This document shows positions 40,351 through 48,835 of a stretch of DNA of 64,000 bases, piece after piece (within the stretch, counting starts at the first letter, position 1; each line of letters starts with the position of its first letter). A program made the translations under genes and the position numbers. The notes under the pieces were generated by a model. The model saw only the letters and a program-made list of their open reading frames with translations. It was not told the origin of the DNA and did not search any database. The DNA is from a bacterium (GTDB taxonomy: Bacteria; Verrucomicrobiota; Verrucomicrobiia; Limisphaerales; UBA11358), in assembly GCA_021780905.1 (NCBI GenBank), contig JAJXXW010000061.1:1-64000 (forward strand), given 5' to 3'.

Positions 40351-40968
40351 ATGAACATTATGAATACAACATCATCGGACAAAATCAATCCGGCGTTGCC
40401 GCGCGTCGTTACCCATTGGCGGCGGTTTGCCGACGGCCTTTGGCGCGTGCCTGAAGGTGACATTTCCGCCGCCTACTGCGCGGACACCTTTCCCAAAATC
40501 AAGGTGTTCACGCACGAAGGCCGTTTGTTCACCAACTGCGGCTGCAATTATTCCAACGCCTTTGAAACAGAGGCGAATTGTTACCCGCTCATTCCCGCCG
40601 ACGAATATCGCGGCGCGGAGAACATTCCGTATTCGTATGAAGGACGTGAAGCCGCCTATCGCGGCCAAGTCTTCCGGCTTGGGGCGAAAGTCATATTCGC
40701 CGCATCCGACCCGACCGTTGAGGAGTGGCGGCACTTGCTCCGTGTTTTCTACGCCGACGGCGGTTACTTCGCATCGAATTGCAGCTATGGCGGATTTCTC
40801 GCCAACCGTTTCGCTCCCAAATCGGAAAATGGACGCAAGGCTTGGTTCGAGGAACTGGCCGAATGTGGCGGACGCATCATGCCGCGCACGCAAGAAGAAA
40901 TGCGCCGGTTGCTGGTAAAGGAATCTGCTCTTGAAAACCAACCCCAACAAATTGACTTCGCACTATGA
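40351..40968 (+). CDS. Hypothetical protein
   Basis: 205 residues, starting MNIMNTTSSDKINPALPRV. There is no signal and no membrane segment. The central part (FTHEGRLFTNCGCNYSNAFETEANCYPL, YFASNCSYGGFLANRF) has five Cys residues and many aromatics, suggesting a compact metal- or ligand-binding fold, but I do not recognise it. It is coupled to the next gene by an ATGA overlap. Confidence 0.6.
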   Translation: MNIMNTTSSDKINPALPRVVTHWRRFADGLWRVPEGDISAAYCADTFPKIKVFTHEGRLFTNCGCNYSNAFETEANCYPLIPADEYRGAENIPYSYEGREAAYRGQVFRLGAKVIFAASDPTVEEWRHLLRVFYADGGYFASNCSYGGFLANRFAPKSENGRKAWFEELAECGGRIMPRTQEEMRRLLVKESALENQPQQIDFAL

Positions 40969-41258
40969 CACCGATTACCAAAACCATCCGGCGCGTGACC
41001 ATCGAAACCTACGGCTATGGCAGACGCGCCCGCAAGTTGGTTGCCGCTTTTGAGCGAGGCGACCTTGTGACAATCCGCGAGCATCGCCGTCGCGCGAAAT
41101 TCAGTGCGAGGATTTACGACATCTATTGTTGGATGCTGCGCTGTCAGGCCGACAAAATTCGCATGGAAAAACTACGCGAACGCAAGGCGATGAAGGCGGC
41201 GCGACTGGCCGCGCGACGGCAACGCGCCACCACCAAGCGGCTGTTCAACGAACAATGA
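40965..41258 (+). CDS. Small basic hypothetical protein
   Basis: 97 residues, strongly basic, helical and probably nucleic-acid binding (GRRARKLVAAFERGDLVTIREHRRRAKFSARIYD, ERKAMKAARLAARRQRATTKR). It overlaps the preceding gene by four bases and the Clp-like gene on the other strand by 14 bases at the stop codons. Confidence 0.55.
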   Translation: MTPITKTIRRVTIETYGYGRRARKLVAAFERGDLVTIREHRRRAKFSARIYDIYCWMLRCQADKIRMEKLRERKAMKAARLAARRQRATTKRLFNEQ

Positions 41259-42165
41259 GGCAGTCGCGCGACTCGTCCACCTGCAATCTGCCGCCGGAAT
41301 TTTTCCCGGCGAGCAGATGCCCGGCCAGCGCGTCGCCCACCAGTTTTTCCACCGCGTCGCGCATCGGGCGCGCGCCGAGTTTCGGGTGAAAACCCTTGCG
41401 CACGAGGAACGGCAAAACCGTTTTTTCCAGTTCCAGCTTGTGGCCGCGCGCGGCAAAAAATTCAATTTCGCGGGACAAAAACTTTTCGGCAATCTCCAAC
41501 TGGTGTTCGTAGCTCAAGCGGTTGAACACCAGCTTTTCAGTGATGCGGGCGAAAATTTCCGGGCGCAGGGCTTGTTGCGCACGGGAAAGGACGTGCCGCT
41601 CCAGTGTCGCATCATTGGAATGTTGCAGGGTCATCAATTCCGCCGAGCCGATGTTGGAAGTCAGCCAAACATAGAATCCGCTGAAATCCAACGTCTGCCC
41701 CGTGGCAATGGTAATGCGGGCCGCGTCGAGCAGTTGCAACAGGATGTCCAGCACTCGCGGATGCGCTTTCTCGGCCTCGTCGAACAGCAGCGATCCTTCC
41801 GCCGCGCGTTCGCGCACCGCGCCCAAATAACCTTTTTCACCGAGCTTCGCCCCCAATAGCAAGCCGAGAGATTCCTGGGTTTGGAACTCCGACATATCAA
41901 ACCGGAAAAGTTTTTCCGCCCCGAAAATCTGGTTGGTCAGCACCACCACAGTTTCCGTTTTGCCAACGCCGGTTGGTCCGAGCAAAAGGAAACTGCCGCG
42001 CGGACGCGCGGGCTTGGTGAGGCTCAATTCGCCGCGTTGCACCACCGAGACCACGCGCGGCAAAACCTGATTCTGGCCGCGAATTTCCGTGCGCAACACG
42101 CCGTCCACTTGGCGGAGGCGGTCGAGTTTTTGAACATCCAAAGTTGTTGCATTCATGGCTTCCAT
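41245..42165 (-). CDS. Single-ring Clp/Hsp100-type AAA+ ATPase
   Basis: 306 residues, corresponding only to the second ATPase module of ClpA/ClpB. Walker A is LLGPTGVGKT (63-70), Walker B is SLLFDEAEKAHPRV, the sensor-1 strand is WLTSNIGS, and the D2-small domain contains KLGARPMRDAVEKLV. The N domain, the D1 ring and the middle domain are missing. The gene is divergent from the secretion operon across a shared palindrome, so it probably serves transfer, for example by remodelling relaxosome or pilus components; that role is inferred. Confidence 0.8.
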   Translation of the reverse strand: MEAMNATTLDVQKLDRLRQVDGVLRTEIRGQNQVLPRVVSVVQRGELSLTKPARPRGSFLLLGPTGVGKTETVVVLTNQIFGAEKLFRFDMSEFQTQESLGLLLGAKLGEKGYLGAVRERAAEGSLLFDEAEKAHPRVLDILLQLLDAARITIATGQTLDFSGFYVWLTSNIGSAELMTLQHSNDATLERHVLSRAQQALRPEIFARITEKLVFNRLSYEHQLEIAEKFLSREIEFFAARGHKLELEKTVLPFLVRKGFHPKLGARPMRDAVEKLVGDALAGHLLAGKNSGGRLQVDESRDCLIVR

Positions 42166-42181
42166 CCTGCCCTAAAACAAA

Positions 42182-42209
42182 TTTCATCTTGTGCGATTCC
42201 CGCACAAGA
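42182..42209 (+). promoter_or_regulatory. Palindromic site between the Clp-like gene and the secretion operon (copy 2)
   Basis: CTTGTGCG-ATTCC-CGCACAAG (42188-42208) is a perfect 8-bp inverted repeat with a 5-bp spacer, embedded in a 28-bp block matching 17284-17311 at 26 positions. It sits 16 bp from the Clp-like start and 74 bp from the pilin start. Confidence 0.7.
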
Positions 42210-42282
42210 CGTTTTCGGAAACATGAGAAGATGGCCGCGTGTTCGGTGGAACCGTCCGCCGCGAAAACAAAAAACTGAAACT

Positions 42283-42639
42283 ATGAAAAAACAATTCGTT
42301 CCGAAAAACATCCGGGCGCGTCTGCGCTCATCACTCACCGTCGCGGCCTTGCTCGCGCTCAACGTCCTGCCTGCCTTCGCGCAAAGCACGACCTTCAATT
42401 CCACCGACCTGAAAACCGGCATCAGCAACAGTCTGGCCGTGATTATGATGTTCGGCTTTGTGCTCGGCATCTCCGCCGTCATCTATGGCGGCTTTGCCAT
42501 CCGGCGCGGTGACGTTGACCAGGGCAAAATGTCCATCATCGGCGGGGCCATCATCGCGGCGGCACCGGCGGCGGTTTATGCCTTCTACAAGATATTCGGG
42601 CTGGACAGCAACAGCGCGGTTGGCGTCGGCAACTTTTAA
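42283..42639 (+). CDS. VirB2/TrbC-like major pilin
   Basis: 118 residues, starting MKKQFVPKNIRARLRSSLTV. A long signal peptide ends at LPAFAQS. The mature part has two hydrophobic helices (LAVIMMFGFVLGISAVIYGGF, MSIIGGAIIAAAPAAVYAFYK) joined by a short charged turn RRGDVDQGK, as in VirB2-type pilins. First gene of the secretion operon. Confidence 0.75.
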   Translation: MKKQFVPKNIRARLRSSLTVAALLALNVLPAFAQSTTFNSTDLKTGISNSLAVIMMFGFVLGISAVIYGGFAIRRGDVDQGKMSIIGGAIIAAAPAAVYAFYKIFGLDSNSAVGVGNF

Positions 42640-42672
42640 GCGGGCAAATCCACACCCAATTATCCATCGAAC

Positions 42673-43002
42673 ATGAAAGCCGAACTTCGATTGACCGACA
42701 CCAATGCCGCATCCGACTCCAAAGGCCGCACCTGGGGTTTGGAAGGCGGTTTGTTTTGGTGGCTCATTGGCGGTATCGGTGCGGGCATCACCTTGTTCTT
42801 CGTGTTGCTCGTCGTCGTGGGTTCGTCGTTGGGCGTGTCTTTCTTTGTGGCGCTCGTGCCGGTGTTGGTTTGCCTCGCTTACATCTTCGGATTGCGGCAG
42901 GGCAAGCCGCCCGGTTACGACCGCGACATTTTTGAATATGCCGTCAACGGCCGCGGCTTCAGTCCCGAAATTCACCGTTCCTGCAACCATCCACTTTTAT
43001 GA
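42673..43002 (+). CDS. VirB3/TrbD-like inner-membrane protein
   Basis: 109 residues. Two membrane helices lie close together (LFWWLIGGIGAGITLFFVLL, SLGVSFFVALVPVLVCLAYI), followed by a cytoplasmic tail with PPGYDRDIFEYAVNGRGF. Size, topology and position between the pilin and VirB4 identify it. ATGA overlap with the next gene. Confidence 0.7.
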   Translation: MKAELRLTDTNAASDSKGRTWGLEGGLFWWLIGGIGAGITLFFVLLVVVGSSLGVSFFVALVPVLVCLAYIFGLRQGKPPGYDRDIFEYAVNGRGFSPEIHRSCNHPLL

Positions 43003-43385
43003 AATCCGAAAAATCACGTCCCGAATCCGGCAAACCACAATTCGCCGGCTGCGTTGAAGTCGTTCCGCCCCTCCCGACGTTCGTTGAATTTATCACCGCC
43101 CGCCATCTTTGGGGAATCCCCCTCCGGCAGTTGGAATTTTTCGTCCTGGCCAGCAATCCCGAATCGGACGGCAAGAAAACGTCGCCGACGGATATGCTTG
43201 TTTTGGTCTTTGAAACGCGCCTGGCTTTCCTGTTTGGCTGGCGGCTGGAACAGATGCTCGACCCGCTGATGCAGGGGCGGGTCAAGCGCGTCCACGCCGA
43301 AAAATTCCTCGGCACGCTGATGATCGGCGAGCCGTGGGTTTCAGAAATCGTCATCGTCCCCCGATTCGCAACCCTTCCCCTGTGA
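42999..43385 (+). CDS. Hypothetical protein of the secretion operon
   Basis: 128 residues with no membrane segment; a mixed alpha/beta pattern (LRQLEFFVLASNPESDGKKTSPTDMLVLVFETRLAF). No family recognised. It is locked in the operon by a 4-bp overlap before and a 1-bp overlap (TGATG) after, so a structural or regulatory role in the apparatus is likely. Confidence 0.6.
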   Translation: MKSEKSRPESGKPQFAGCVEVVPPLPTFVEFITARHLWGIPLRQLEFFVLASNPESDGKKTSPTDMLVLVFETRLAFLFGWRLEQMLDPLMQGRVKRVHAEKFLGTLMIGEPWVSEIVIVPRFATLPL

Positions 43386-43684
43386 TGAACGCCGACGACA
43401 TCAAAGTCATTGAAAGCCAGCGGCAGGCATTGCTAGGCCAGCTCCGCGCCGCCGAAGCCGCCTTGCGCGGCGGCCTGCACACGCACGGCTTCGGCAGCAC
43501 CGCCCGCGCGCACATGGAACGGGCAATGGCGCACATTCAGGAAGCCTACATCGCCATCAATGAAATGCGGGCCGTGCGCAGCGTGCCGCAACTGACCGAA
43601 GACCTGAACCGGATTGAACAGGCGTGCAATGAACTGCGGCAGCAACCGCCGCCCGGTGTCACCGTCAAATCCATTCGTCCCTGA
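43385..43684 (+). CDS. Small helical protein of the secretion operon
   Basis: 99 residues, starting MNADDIKVIESQRQALLGQL at a TGATG junction. Almost entirely alpha-helical with coiled-coil potential (HMERAMAHIQEAYIAINEMR, LTEDLNRIEQACNELRQ). No family recognised. The start lies just before VirB4, with only 3 bp between the genes. Confidence 0.6.
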   Translation: MNADDIKVIESQRQALLGQLRAAEAALRGGLHTHGFGSTARAHMERAMAHIQEAYIAINEMRAVRSVPQLTEDLNRIEQACNELRQQPPPGVTVKSIRP

Positions 43685-43687
43685 CCT

Positions 43688-46411
43688 ATGTTTGAACGCG
43701 CTCCCAACGGATTTTTCGTGAACGATTTGATTTTGTTCAATTCGCTCCGGCGCGGCGGCTACGTCGCCAAGGGCTTTGTCTTTGAAGCGCCAGACCTCAC
43801 CAACAGTCCGATTGCCGACTTGAACGAATTTCAAGACCAACTCAGCCACCTGCTGGCATCGCTCCACGAAAATCAACGGCTGCAAATCCAATACTTTTCC
43901 GATTCCGATTACAAAGCCGAGTTGCTGCGGTTCCAGCAGGAGACCGAGAAATTTGAAAACGTCTGGACAAAGCGTTCGCGCAACGAGCGGTTCGTGCGTT
44001 ACTGGCAGGCAATGGTGGAACGCAAGCTGCGGCGGCAGCGCGTCATCATTTACATTTCACGGTCTTTGGAAAACACCCCCCGGCTGACCAGCAGCGATGC
44101 CGCGTTGCGCGAGTATTACCGGACGATCCTCGACCAGTTGCGGGGCGAGTTTGAACACGTTCACGGCCAAATCATGGATATTTTTGCCAGCACCGGCACG
44201 CGCATCCTGCCGATGAGCGACGCCGATCATTTCAAGCATTACAAACAATTTTTGAATCCGTCGCTGGCCGACCGCTTCGATTTCGACGCCGCTCAGGATT
44301 TTGCGCCCGAACTTTCAATTCAGGAAAATTGCTGGCACAGCGAGGGCAACGGCCAGAGCGATTTCGGTTTCTATCTGGACGGCCATTATCATTCCGTCAT
44401 CGCGCTGACCCGCTGGCCGCGCACGACCTATCCGGGAATTATTCAGCGGCTCACCAATCTTCGGCTTTTGGATTTCACCATCACCGTCAACATTGACCCG
44501 CTGCCCATCACGCAGGAAATCCACAAGGAGGAAAAAGAGCATGACCGCATCGCGGGCGATTATGCCAGCGAAAAGAAAGTTTCGCTGCTGACCGTGATGC
44601 AGAAAAAGGAGAAGAAAATTCACGCGCTCATGCAGGGACAGACCATCCCGTTCAATGCGCTCTTTGTCATCCGGGTTTGGGACAAATCCAAAGACGGGCT
44701 GACTGCCAAGACTGGCGCCATCAAAAACGCCATCAACGCCATGAACTCGGCGCAGTATTTTGAAAGCAACCTGCCAAGCACGTCCAAGAATTTGTTTTTC
44801 CAGACATGGCCGGGCTGGACTTGGGGACGGTATGAACATCGCAAACTGTATTCGGAACACCGCTACCTGGCCGACATGCTGCCCGTCACCAGCACGTTCA
44901 CCGGCCATTTGAAAACCGCCGAGGCGATTTACGACGGCCCCAACAATAATTTGGTGGGCGTCGAGACGTTTTCCGGCTCGAAGGATAATCAGTCACCACA
45001 GCACGCCGTCTTGTTGGGAATGTCCGGCGCGGGCAAGTCCGTGACCGTCTGCGACCTGCTTTCGCAGACCGAAGGCTATTTCGCCTATACCGTCATCATC
45101 GAGGAGGGTTTGAGTTACGGCATCTACACGCAGACCGTCGAAGACGGCGCGCGCCCCATCATCATCCATCCCGACGGCGATTTGACCATCAATTATCTCG
45201 ACACGAAGGGATTGCCGCTCACGCCCGACCACCTTTCCGCCGCGACCGCGTTGGTGGCGCGGATGATTGGCACATCCAGTCAGGAGGACAAACAAATGCT
45301 CCGGCAGGCGCAGATCGCCAAATACCTGAACCTGCTTTACGAGGATGCGTTTCAGGATTGGCAAAAGAAACGGCACGACCAGTTGCTTGACATCGCGCGG
45401 CACGCGCTCGCGTTGCAGAAATTCCGGCTGGAGCGGATGCCGCCCGGCACGACCACCCTCGAAACCTTTGCGGACTTCCGGGACTGGAAGGCCAGCCACC
45501 TCAACGAGGCAACAGAGTATCTCGCTTCGTTCAACGAAGCCGACGTGCTCCGGTTCTTGAAAGAACCCAAGACCAGCAGGGAAGTCCGCAACCTCGCCTT
45601 CGCCTATTTCACGCCGGATGAATTTCCCACGCACCGGATGTTGCAGGAGTTGATGATGCTCGATCCCGTCGGCTCGGAGCGTGACCAAATCATTGAAATC
45701 GCCACGCTAATCCTGCCGTGGTGTCGGGATGGCAACTACGGCTGTTTGTTCGACGGCGTGACAAACATTTCGCTGACCGGCAGGATTGCCCACTTTGAAC
45801 TCGGCTACATTCCCGAATCGGCCAAGGAGTTGAAGGCGGCGGCGGGCTTCCTCATCACCAACCACGCGCGCAAGCACATTATGACGCTGCCGCGCGCGCT
45901 GCGGAAACGGAACGTGTATGAGGAAGTCGCCCGCTTTCTCGATATTCCTGGCGGGCAGGAAATCGTTCAGGAAAGTTACGCACAGCTTCGGAAGTTTAAT
46001 TGCTGGAATATCAGCATTGTCCAGCAATACGCCCGCTTCAAACAATCGCGCATCCGCTCCGCCGTGTTTGGCAACAGCCGCCAGTTTTTCATCATGCGCC
46101 AGAATGACCGGGCGGATTTAGAGGACATGGCGCAGGACATCGCACTGCCGGAGGTAACGAAACACGCGATTATGAATTATCCGTTGCCTGACCACCAGAG
46201 CGGGCAGAAGTATTCGCCGTTCACCTATTTCCATACCGACTCCGGCAGGAACCTTTGCGGCACCGTTCACAACATTTCTTCGCGCGAAATGCTCTATTGC
46301 AGTTCGTCCAGTGGCGAGCATTTCGACAAACGCGCCCGCGAACTGCGCCAAAGTCCCAATATCGTCGAAGGCATTATCGCCCACGCGAACCCACAAAAGG
46401 AGGAAGCATGA
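43688..46411 (+). CDS. virB4: VirB4/TrbE-like secretion ATPase
   Basis: 907 residues. Powers assembly and substrate passage of the type IV channel at the inner membrane. Walker A GMSGAGKSVT lies near residue 444, followed by YTVIIEEGLSYG and NYLDTKG. The C-terminal part includes a long helical region and FGNSRQFFIMRQN. The N-terminal 400 residues match the VirB4 N-domain in style (TRWPRTTYPGIIQRLTNLRLLDFT). The length is in the usual range. It overlaps the next gene by four bases. Confidence 0.88.
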   Translation: MFERAPNGFFVNDLILFNSLRRGGYVAKGFVFEAPDLTNSPIADLNEFQDQLSHLLASLHENQRLQIQYFSDSDYKAELLRFQQETEKFENVWTKRSRNERFVRYWQAMVERKLRRQRVIIYISRSLENTPRLTSSDAALREYYRTILDQLRGEFEHVHGQIMDIFASTGTRILPMSDADHFKHYKQFLNPSLADRFDFDAAQDFAPELSIQENCWHSEGNGQSDFGFYLDGHYHSVIALTRWPRTTYPGIIQRLTNLRLLDFTITVNIDPLPITQEIHKEEKEHDRIAGDYASEKKVSLLTVMQKKEKKIHALMQGQTIPFNALFVIRVWDKSKDGLTAKTGAIKNAINAMNSAQYFESNLPSTSKNLFFQTWPGWTWGRYEHRKLYSEHRYLADMLPVTSTFTGHLKTAEAIYDGPNNNLVGVETFSGSKDNQSPQHAVLLGMSGAGKSVTVCDLLSQTEGYFAYTVIIEEGLSYGIYTQTVEDGARPIIIHPDGDLTINYLDTKGLPLTPDHLSAATALVARMIGTSSQEDKQMLRQAQIAKYLNLLYEDAFQDWQKKRHDQLLDIARHALALQKFRLERMPPGTTTLETFADFRDWKASHLNEATEYLASFNEADVLRFLKEPKTSREVRNLAFAYFTPDEFPTHRMLQELMMLDPVGSERDQIIEIATLILPWCRDGNYGCLFDGVTNISLTGRIAHFELGYIPESAKELKAAAGFLITNHARKHIMTLPRALRKRNVYEEVARFLDIPGGQEIVQESYAQLRKFNCWNISIVQQYARFKQSRIRSAVFGNSRQFFIMRQNDRADLEDMAQDIALPEVTKHAIMNYPLPDHQSGQKYSPFTYFHTDSGRNLCGTVHNISSREMLYCSSSSGEHFDKRARELRQSPNIVEGIIAHANPQKEEA

Positions 46412-47265
46412 AAGAGTATCACATCCTCAATCTCGGCGCGGGCGTCCAGTCCACAACCCTTTACCTGATGTTCCTGCGCGGCGACCTGACGCCGCAGATT
46501 GATTACGCGATCTTCGCCGACACCGGCGAGGAACCGACGCCGGTTTATCGGCATTTGGAATGGCTGCAATCGCTCAACGGCCCGCGCATCATCGTGCGTT
46601 CCATTGGCAGGCTTGGCGAACATTTGAAATTCGGGCGTAATTCCACCGGCCAGCGGTTTGCCAGCATCCCCGCTTACACGACCGACGAACCCGGTTGCCC
46701 CAAAGGGATGCTTCGTCGCCAATGCACGAAGGAATACAAGCTGGATGTCATTGAGCATGTCATCCGTCACGAAATCGTTGGCCTGAAACTGCGTCAATGG
46801 TTTCCGCGCGATGAAATCCACGTCCATCAATACCTCGGCATCAGCCATGACGAGGCCGGACGCGCGGCGCGCGTGCGCCTGCGCTTCGCTGACGTTCCTT
46901 GGGCGACGCCGGTATTCCCGCTGGTTGAGCGCCAGATCACCCGGTCCATGTGTCAGCAGCGGTTGAAAGCCTACGGCGTTCCCCATGAAGTGCCGCGTTC
47001 GGCGTGCGTGTTCTGTCCCTACCGTTCCAACGATGAATGGCGCTGGTTGCGGGACAACGATCCCGCCGGTTTTCAACGCGCCGTTGAAATTGACACCGCG
47101 TTGCGGACGCCCGGCCACGTCGTCAATCGCAATTTCGACCAGAAACTTTATGTGCATCGCTCATGCGTGCCGCTGGCCGAAGCCTTTCTTGAGAAACACG
47201 AATCATTTCGAGACCAGACGTTCATGGGCTTCTACCAGGAATGTAATGGTCTGTGCGGAAACTAA
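46408..47265 (+). CDS. PAPS-reductase-like / adenine-nucleotide alpha-hydrolase protein
   Basis: 285 residues, with an AAAGGAGG ribosome-binding site before the ATG. The PP-loop is LGAGVQSTTLYLMFL (about residues 7-21), followed by YAIFADTGEEPTPVYRHLEWL, as in phage and plasmid PAPS-reductase-like proteins. Cysteines in RRQCTKEYK, SACVFCPYRSNDEW and the C-terminal ECNGLCGN could bind an iron-sulfur cluster. It does not look like the housekeeping CysH at 4447. Being overlapped with virB4 it is expressed with the secretion apparatus. Its substrate is unknown; nucleotide or nucleic-acid thiolation are possibilities. Confidence 0.8.
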   Translation: MKEYHILNLGAGVQSTTLYLMFLRGDLTPQIDYAIFADTGEEPTPVYRHLEWLQSLNGPRIIVRSIGRLGEHLKFGRNSTGQRFASIPAYTTDEPGCPKGMLRRQCTKEYKLDVIEHVIRHEIVGLKLRQWFPRDEIHVHQYLGISHDEAGRAARVRLRFADVPWATPVFPLVERQITRSMCQQRLKAYGVPHEVPRSACVFCPYRSNDEWRWLRDNDPAGFQRAVEIDTALRTPGHVVNRNFDQKLYVHRSCVPLAEAFLEKHESFRDQTFMGFYQECNGLCGN

Positions 47266-47275
47266 AGCAACCAAA

Positions 47276-47527
47276 ATGAACATCATACGCAAAATCGAAC
47301 ATCATAGTGACGGCGTAATGGCTGTCGCTTTGACACCAGAAGAACAAGCTAAATGGGACGACCTCTTCGCTCGGCTTGAACAAAATGATGTCGCTTTGGC
47401 TGAAGCTAAACGCATCGCAAGACAGGCACGCAAAAAAGTGGGTTTTTATTTGAAATACCGCAAATCCATCATTGCCCAGATTCGTCCGCTTCACCAAATC
47501 CAACTCCCTGAATATTACCTCAAATAA
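47276..47527 (+). CDS. Small hypothetical protein
   Basis: 83 residues, starting MNIIRKIEHHSDGVMAVAL. Mostly charged helix (TPEEQAKWDDLFARLEQNDVALAEAKRIARQARKK). It is somewhat more AT-rich than its neighbours. It lies between the PAPS-reductase-like gene and a lipoprotein gene. No family recognised. Confidence 0.5.
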   Translation: MNIIRKIEHHSDGVMAVALTPEEQAKWDDLFARLEQNDVALAEAKRIARQARKKVGFYLKYRKSIIAQIRPLHQIQLPEYYLK

Positions 47528-47532
47528 TCACC

Positions 47533-47949
47533 ATGAAAAAATCATTCTTCATCATTCCCCTTGCTTGCGCCGTCTGCCTGTTCACCGGCTGCGCCGCCGT
47601 GACTCGAACCGCCACGGATGTCGGCTTGGGCGCGGGCGGCGCAGCCCTCGGCGGGGAGCTGACCCACAACAATCCCTATGCCATTGTCGGCGGCGCGGCG
47701 GGCGGCGCTCTGCTTGGCGAAGGACTCCACGCCGCCAACGACAAACTAAACGGCCAGTCCTATCAGACCGGCTACGACAAAGGCCGGAGCGATGCCGTCA
47801 AGCAACAGTATTGGCTTTACGTCTCCTTGCAGCAGGCCAAAGCCGGGGACGATGGCCGGGTCCGGCTCTACGAAGTGCATCTGCCGGAACAGGTCATTGA
47901 CGGCGTGATTTTCCAGCCGACGACGCAATTCCTTCGCATTGAGGAGTAA
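47533..47949 (+). CDS. Lipoprotein with glycine-zipper, VirB7/TrbH-like position
   Basis: 138 residues. Lipoprotein signal with lipobox FTGC at about residue 20. The following GLGAGGAALGGELTHNNPYAIVGGAAGGALLG is a glycine-zipper that would insert in the outer membrane. The C-terminal half is beta-rich (VRLYEVHLPEQVIDGVIFQP). Its place in the operon suits an outer-membrane core lipoprotein. Confidence 0.65.
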   Translation: MKKSFFIIPLACAVCLFTGCAAVTRTATDVGLGAGGAALGGELTHNNPYAIVGGAAGGALLGEGLHAANDKLNGQSYQTGYDKGRSDAVKQQYWLYVSLQQAKAGDDGRVRLYEVHLPEQVIDGVIFQPTTQFLRIEE

Positions 47950-48010
47950 CTGCGTTACGGCCACCAATTTCTACAAACAAAATCAAACAACCAAAGAAAG
48001 GATAACAAAC

Positions 48011-48811
48011 ATGAAAAAGTTAATCACAATAATCGCAGTCGCCCTGCCGCTGGCGTTCTCCGCCCGCGCACAGTGGATCGTTTATGACCCGACCATGAAC
48101 GTGCAACAAATTTTGGACGAGGCCGAGAGCATCGCCAAATACGTCACCATGATTGACAACCAGGTGCAGCAAATTGACACGCTGACCAGCCAGTTGAGCG
48201 AGTTCAAGAATTATGAATCCCTGTTTGGCAATCCGTCCCAGGTGGTGCTGTCAATGGTTCCCACTCTGGACTCCGACTTGCAGAGCCTTGAACCGGGGCT
48301 GAACCTCGAAAACCTGGTTGCCGCCGCCGATGGCAGCGCGGCGATGACTTACAATGACGGAGGCATCTACGCCACGGTCGGCGTCAGCTTCCAGACGCCG
48401 GGCGGCCAGACCATCCAACGGCCCGCCGACCCATACAAGCCGTTTGCGGCCGTCATCAATTCCGCCAGCAACTATGTTGCCGTCGCCGACAACGCGGCGA
48501 AGCGGCGTGCGGCCATCAAGGACCAAATTGCGCAGACCACGCAGCAACTTCAGAACGCGACCACGGACGCCCAAGTCCAGAAGTTGCAGGGCGTCCTCAC
48601 CAGTTTGAACGGCGACCTGGCCAGCACGGACGACGAACTGAATCAAGCGGCTTCATCAGCAATGGTGCAGGACATCCAGAACCGGAACGACCAGCAGAAG
48701 CAGATTCAGGCGTTGACCGAGCAGCAGAACGCCGAGTTCACCGAGGCCGTCAGCAATTACGCGACCAAGTTCCAGTTGCTTAACCAGCCGGTCGCGTTTC
48801 CCACACAATAA
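48011..48811 (+). CDS. VirB5/TrbJ-like secreted component
   Basis: 266 residues, starting MKKLITIIAVALPLAFSARA with a clean signal peptide. The mature start WIVYDPTMNVQQILDEAESIAKYVTMIDNQVQQIDTL is typical of TrbJ/VirB5. Long helices dominate, including a C-terminal coiled coil rich in Gln and Asn. Upstream AAGAAAGGA can serve as ribosome-binding site. Confidence 0.82.
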   Translation: MKKLITIIAVALPLAFSARAQWIVYDPTMNVQQILDEAESIAKYVTMIDNQVQQIDTLTSQLSEFKNYESLFGNPSQVVLSMVPTLDSDLQSLEPGLNLENLVAAADGSAAMTYNDGGIYATVGVSFQTPGGQTIQRPADPYKPFAAVINSASNYVAVADNAAKRRAAIKDQIAQTTQQLQNATTDAQVQKLQGVLTSLNGDLASTDDELNQAASSAMVQDIQNRNDQQKQIQALTEQQNAEFTEAVSNYATKFQLLNQPVAFPTQ

Positions 48812-48835
48812 TCTTCCCCTCGGCGCATCATCGTT

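Noticed and set aside
40154-40354. A 66-residue frame before the gene at 40351
   Set aside because: No start signal or protein character; it runs through the region after the inverted repeat and is probably noncoding.
46408-47265. Reading the PAPS-reductase-like gene as part of a Dnd phosphorothioation system (DndC)
   Set aside because: No DndA, B, D or E neighbours are present, and the protein is much shorter than DndC.
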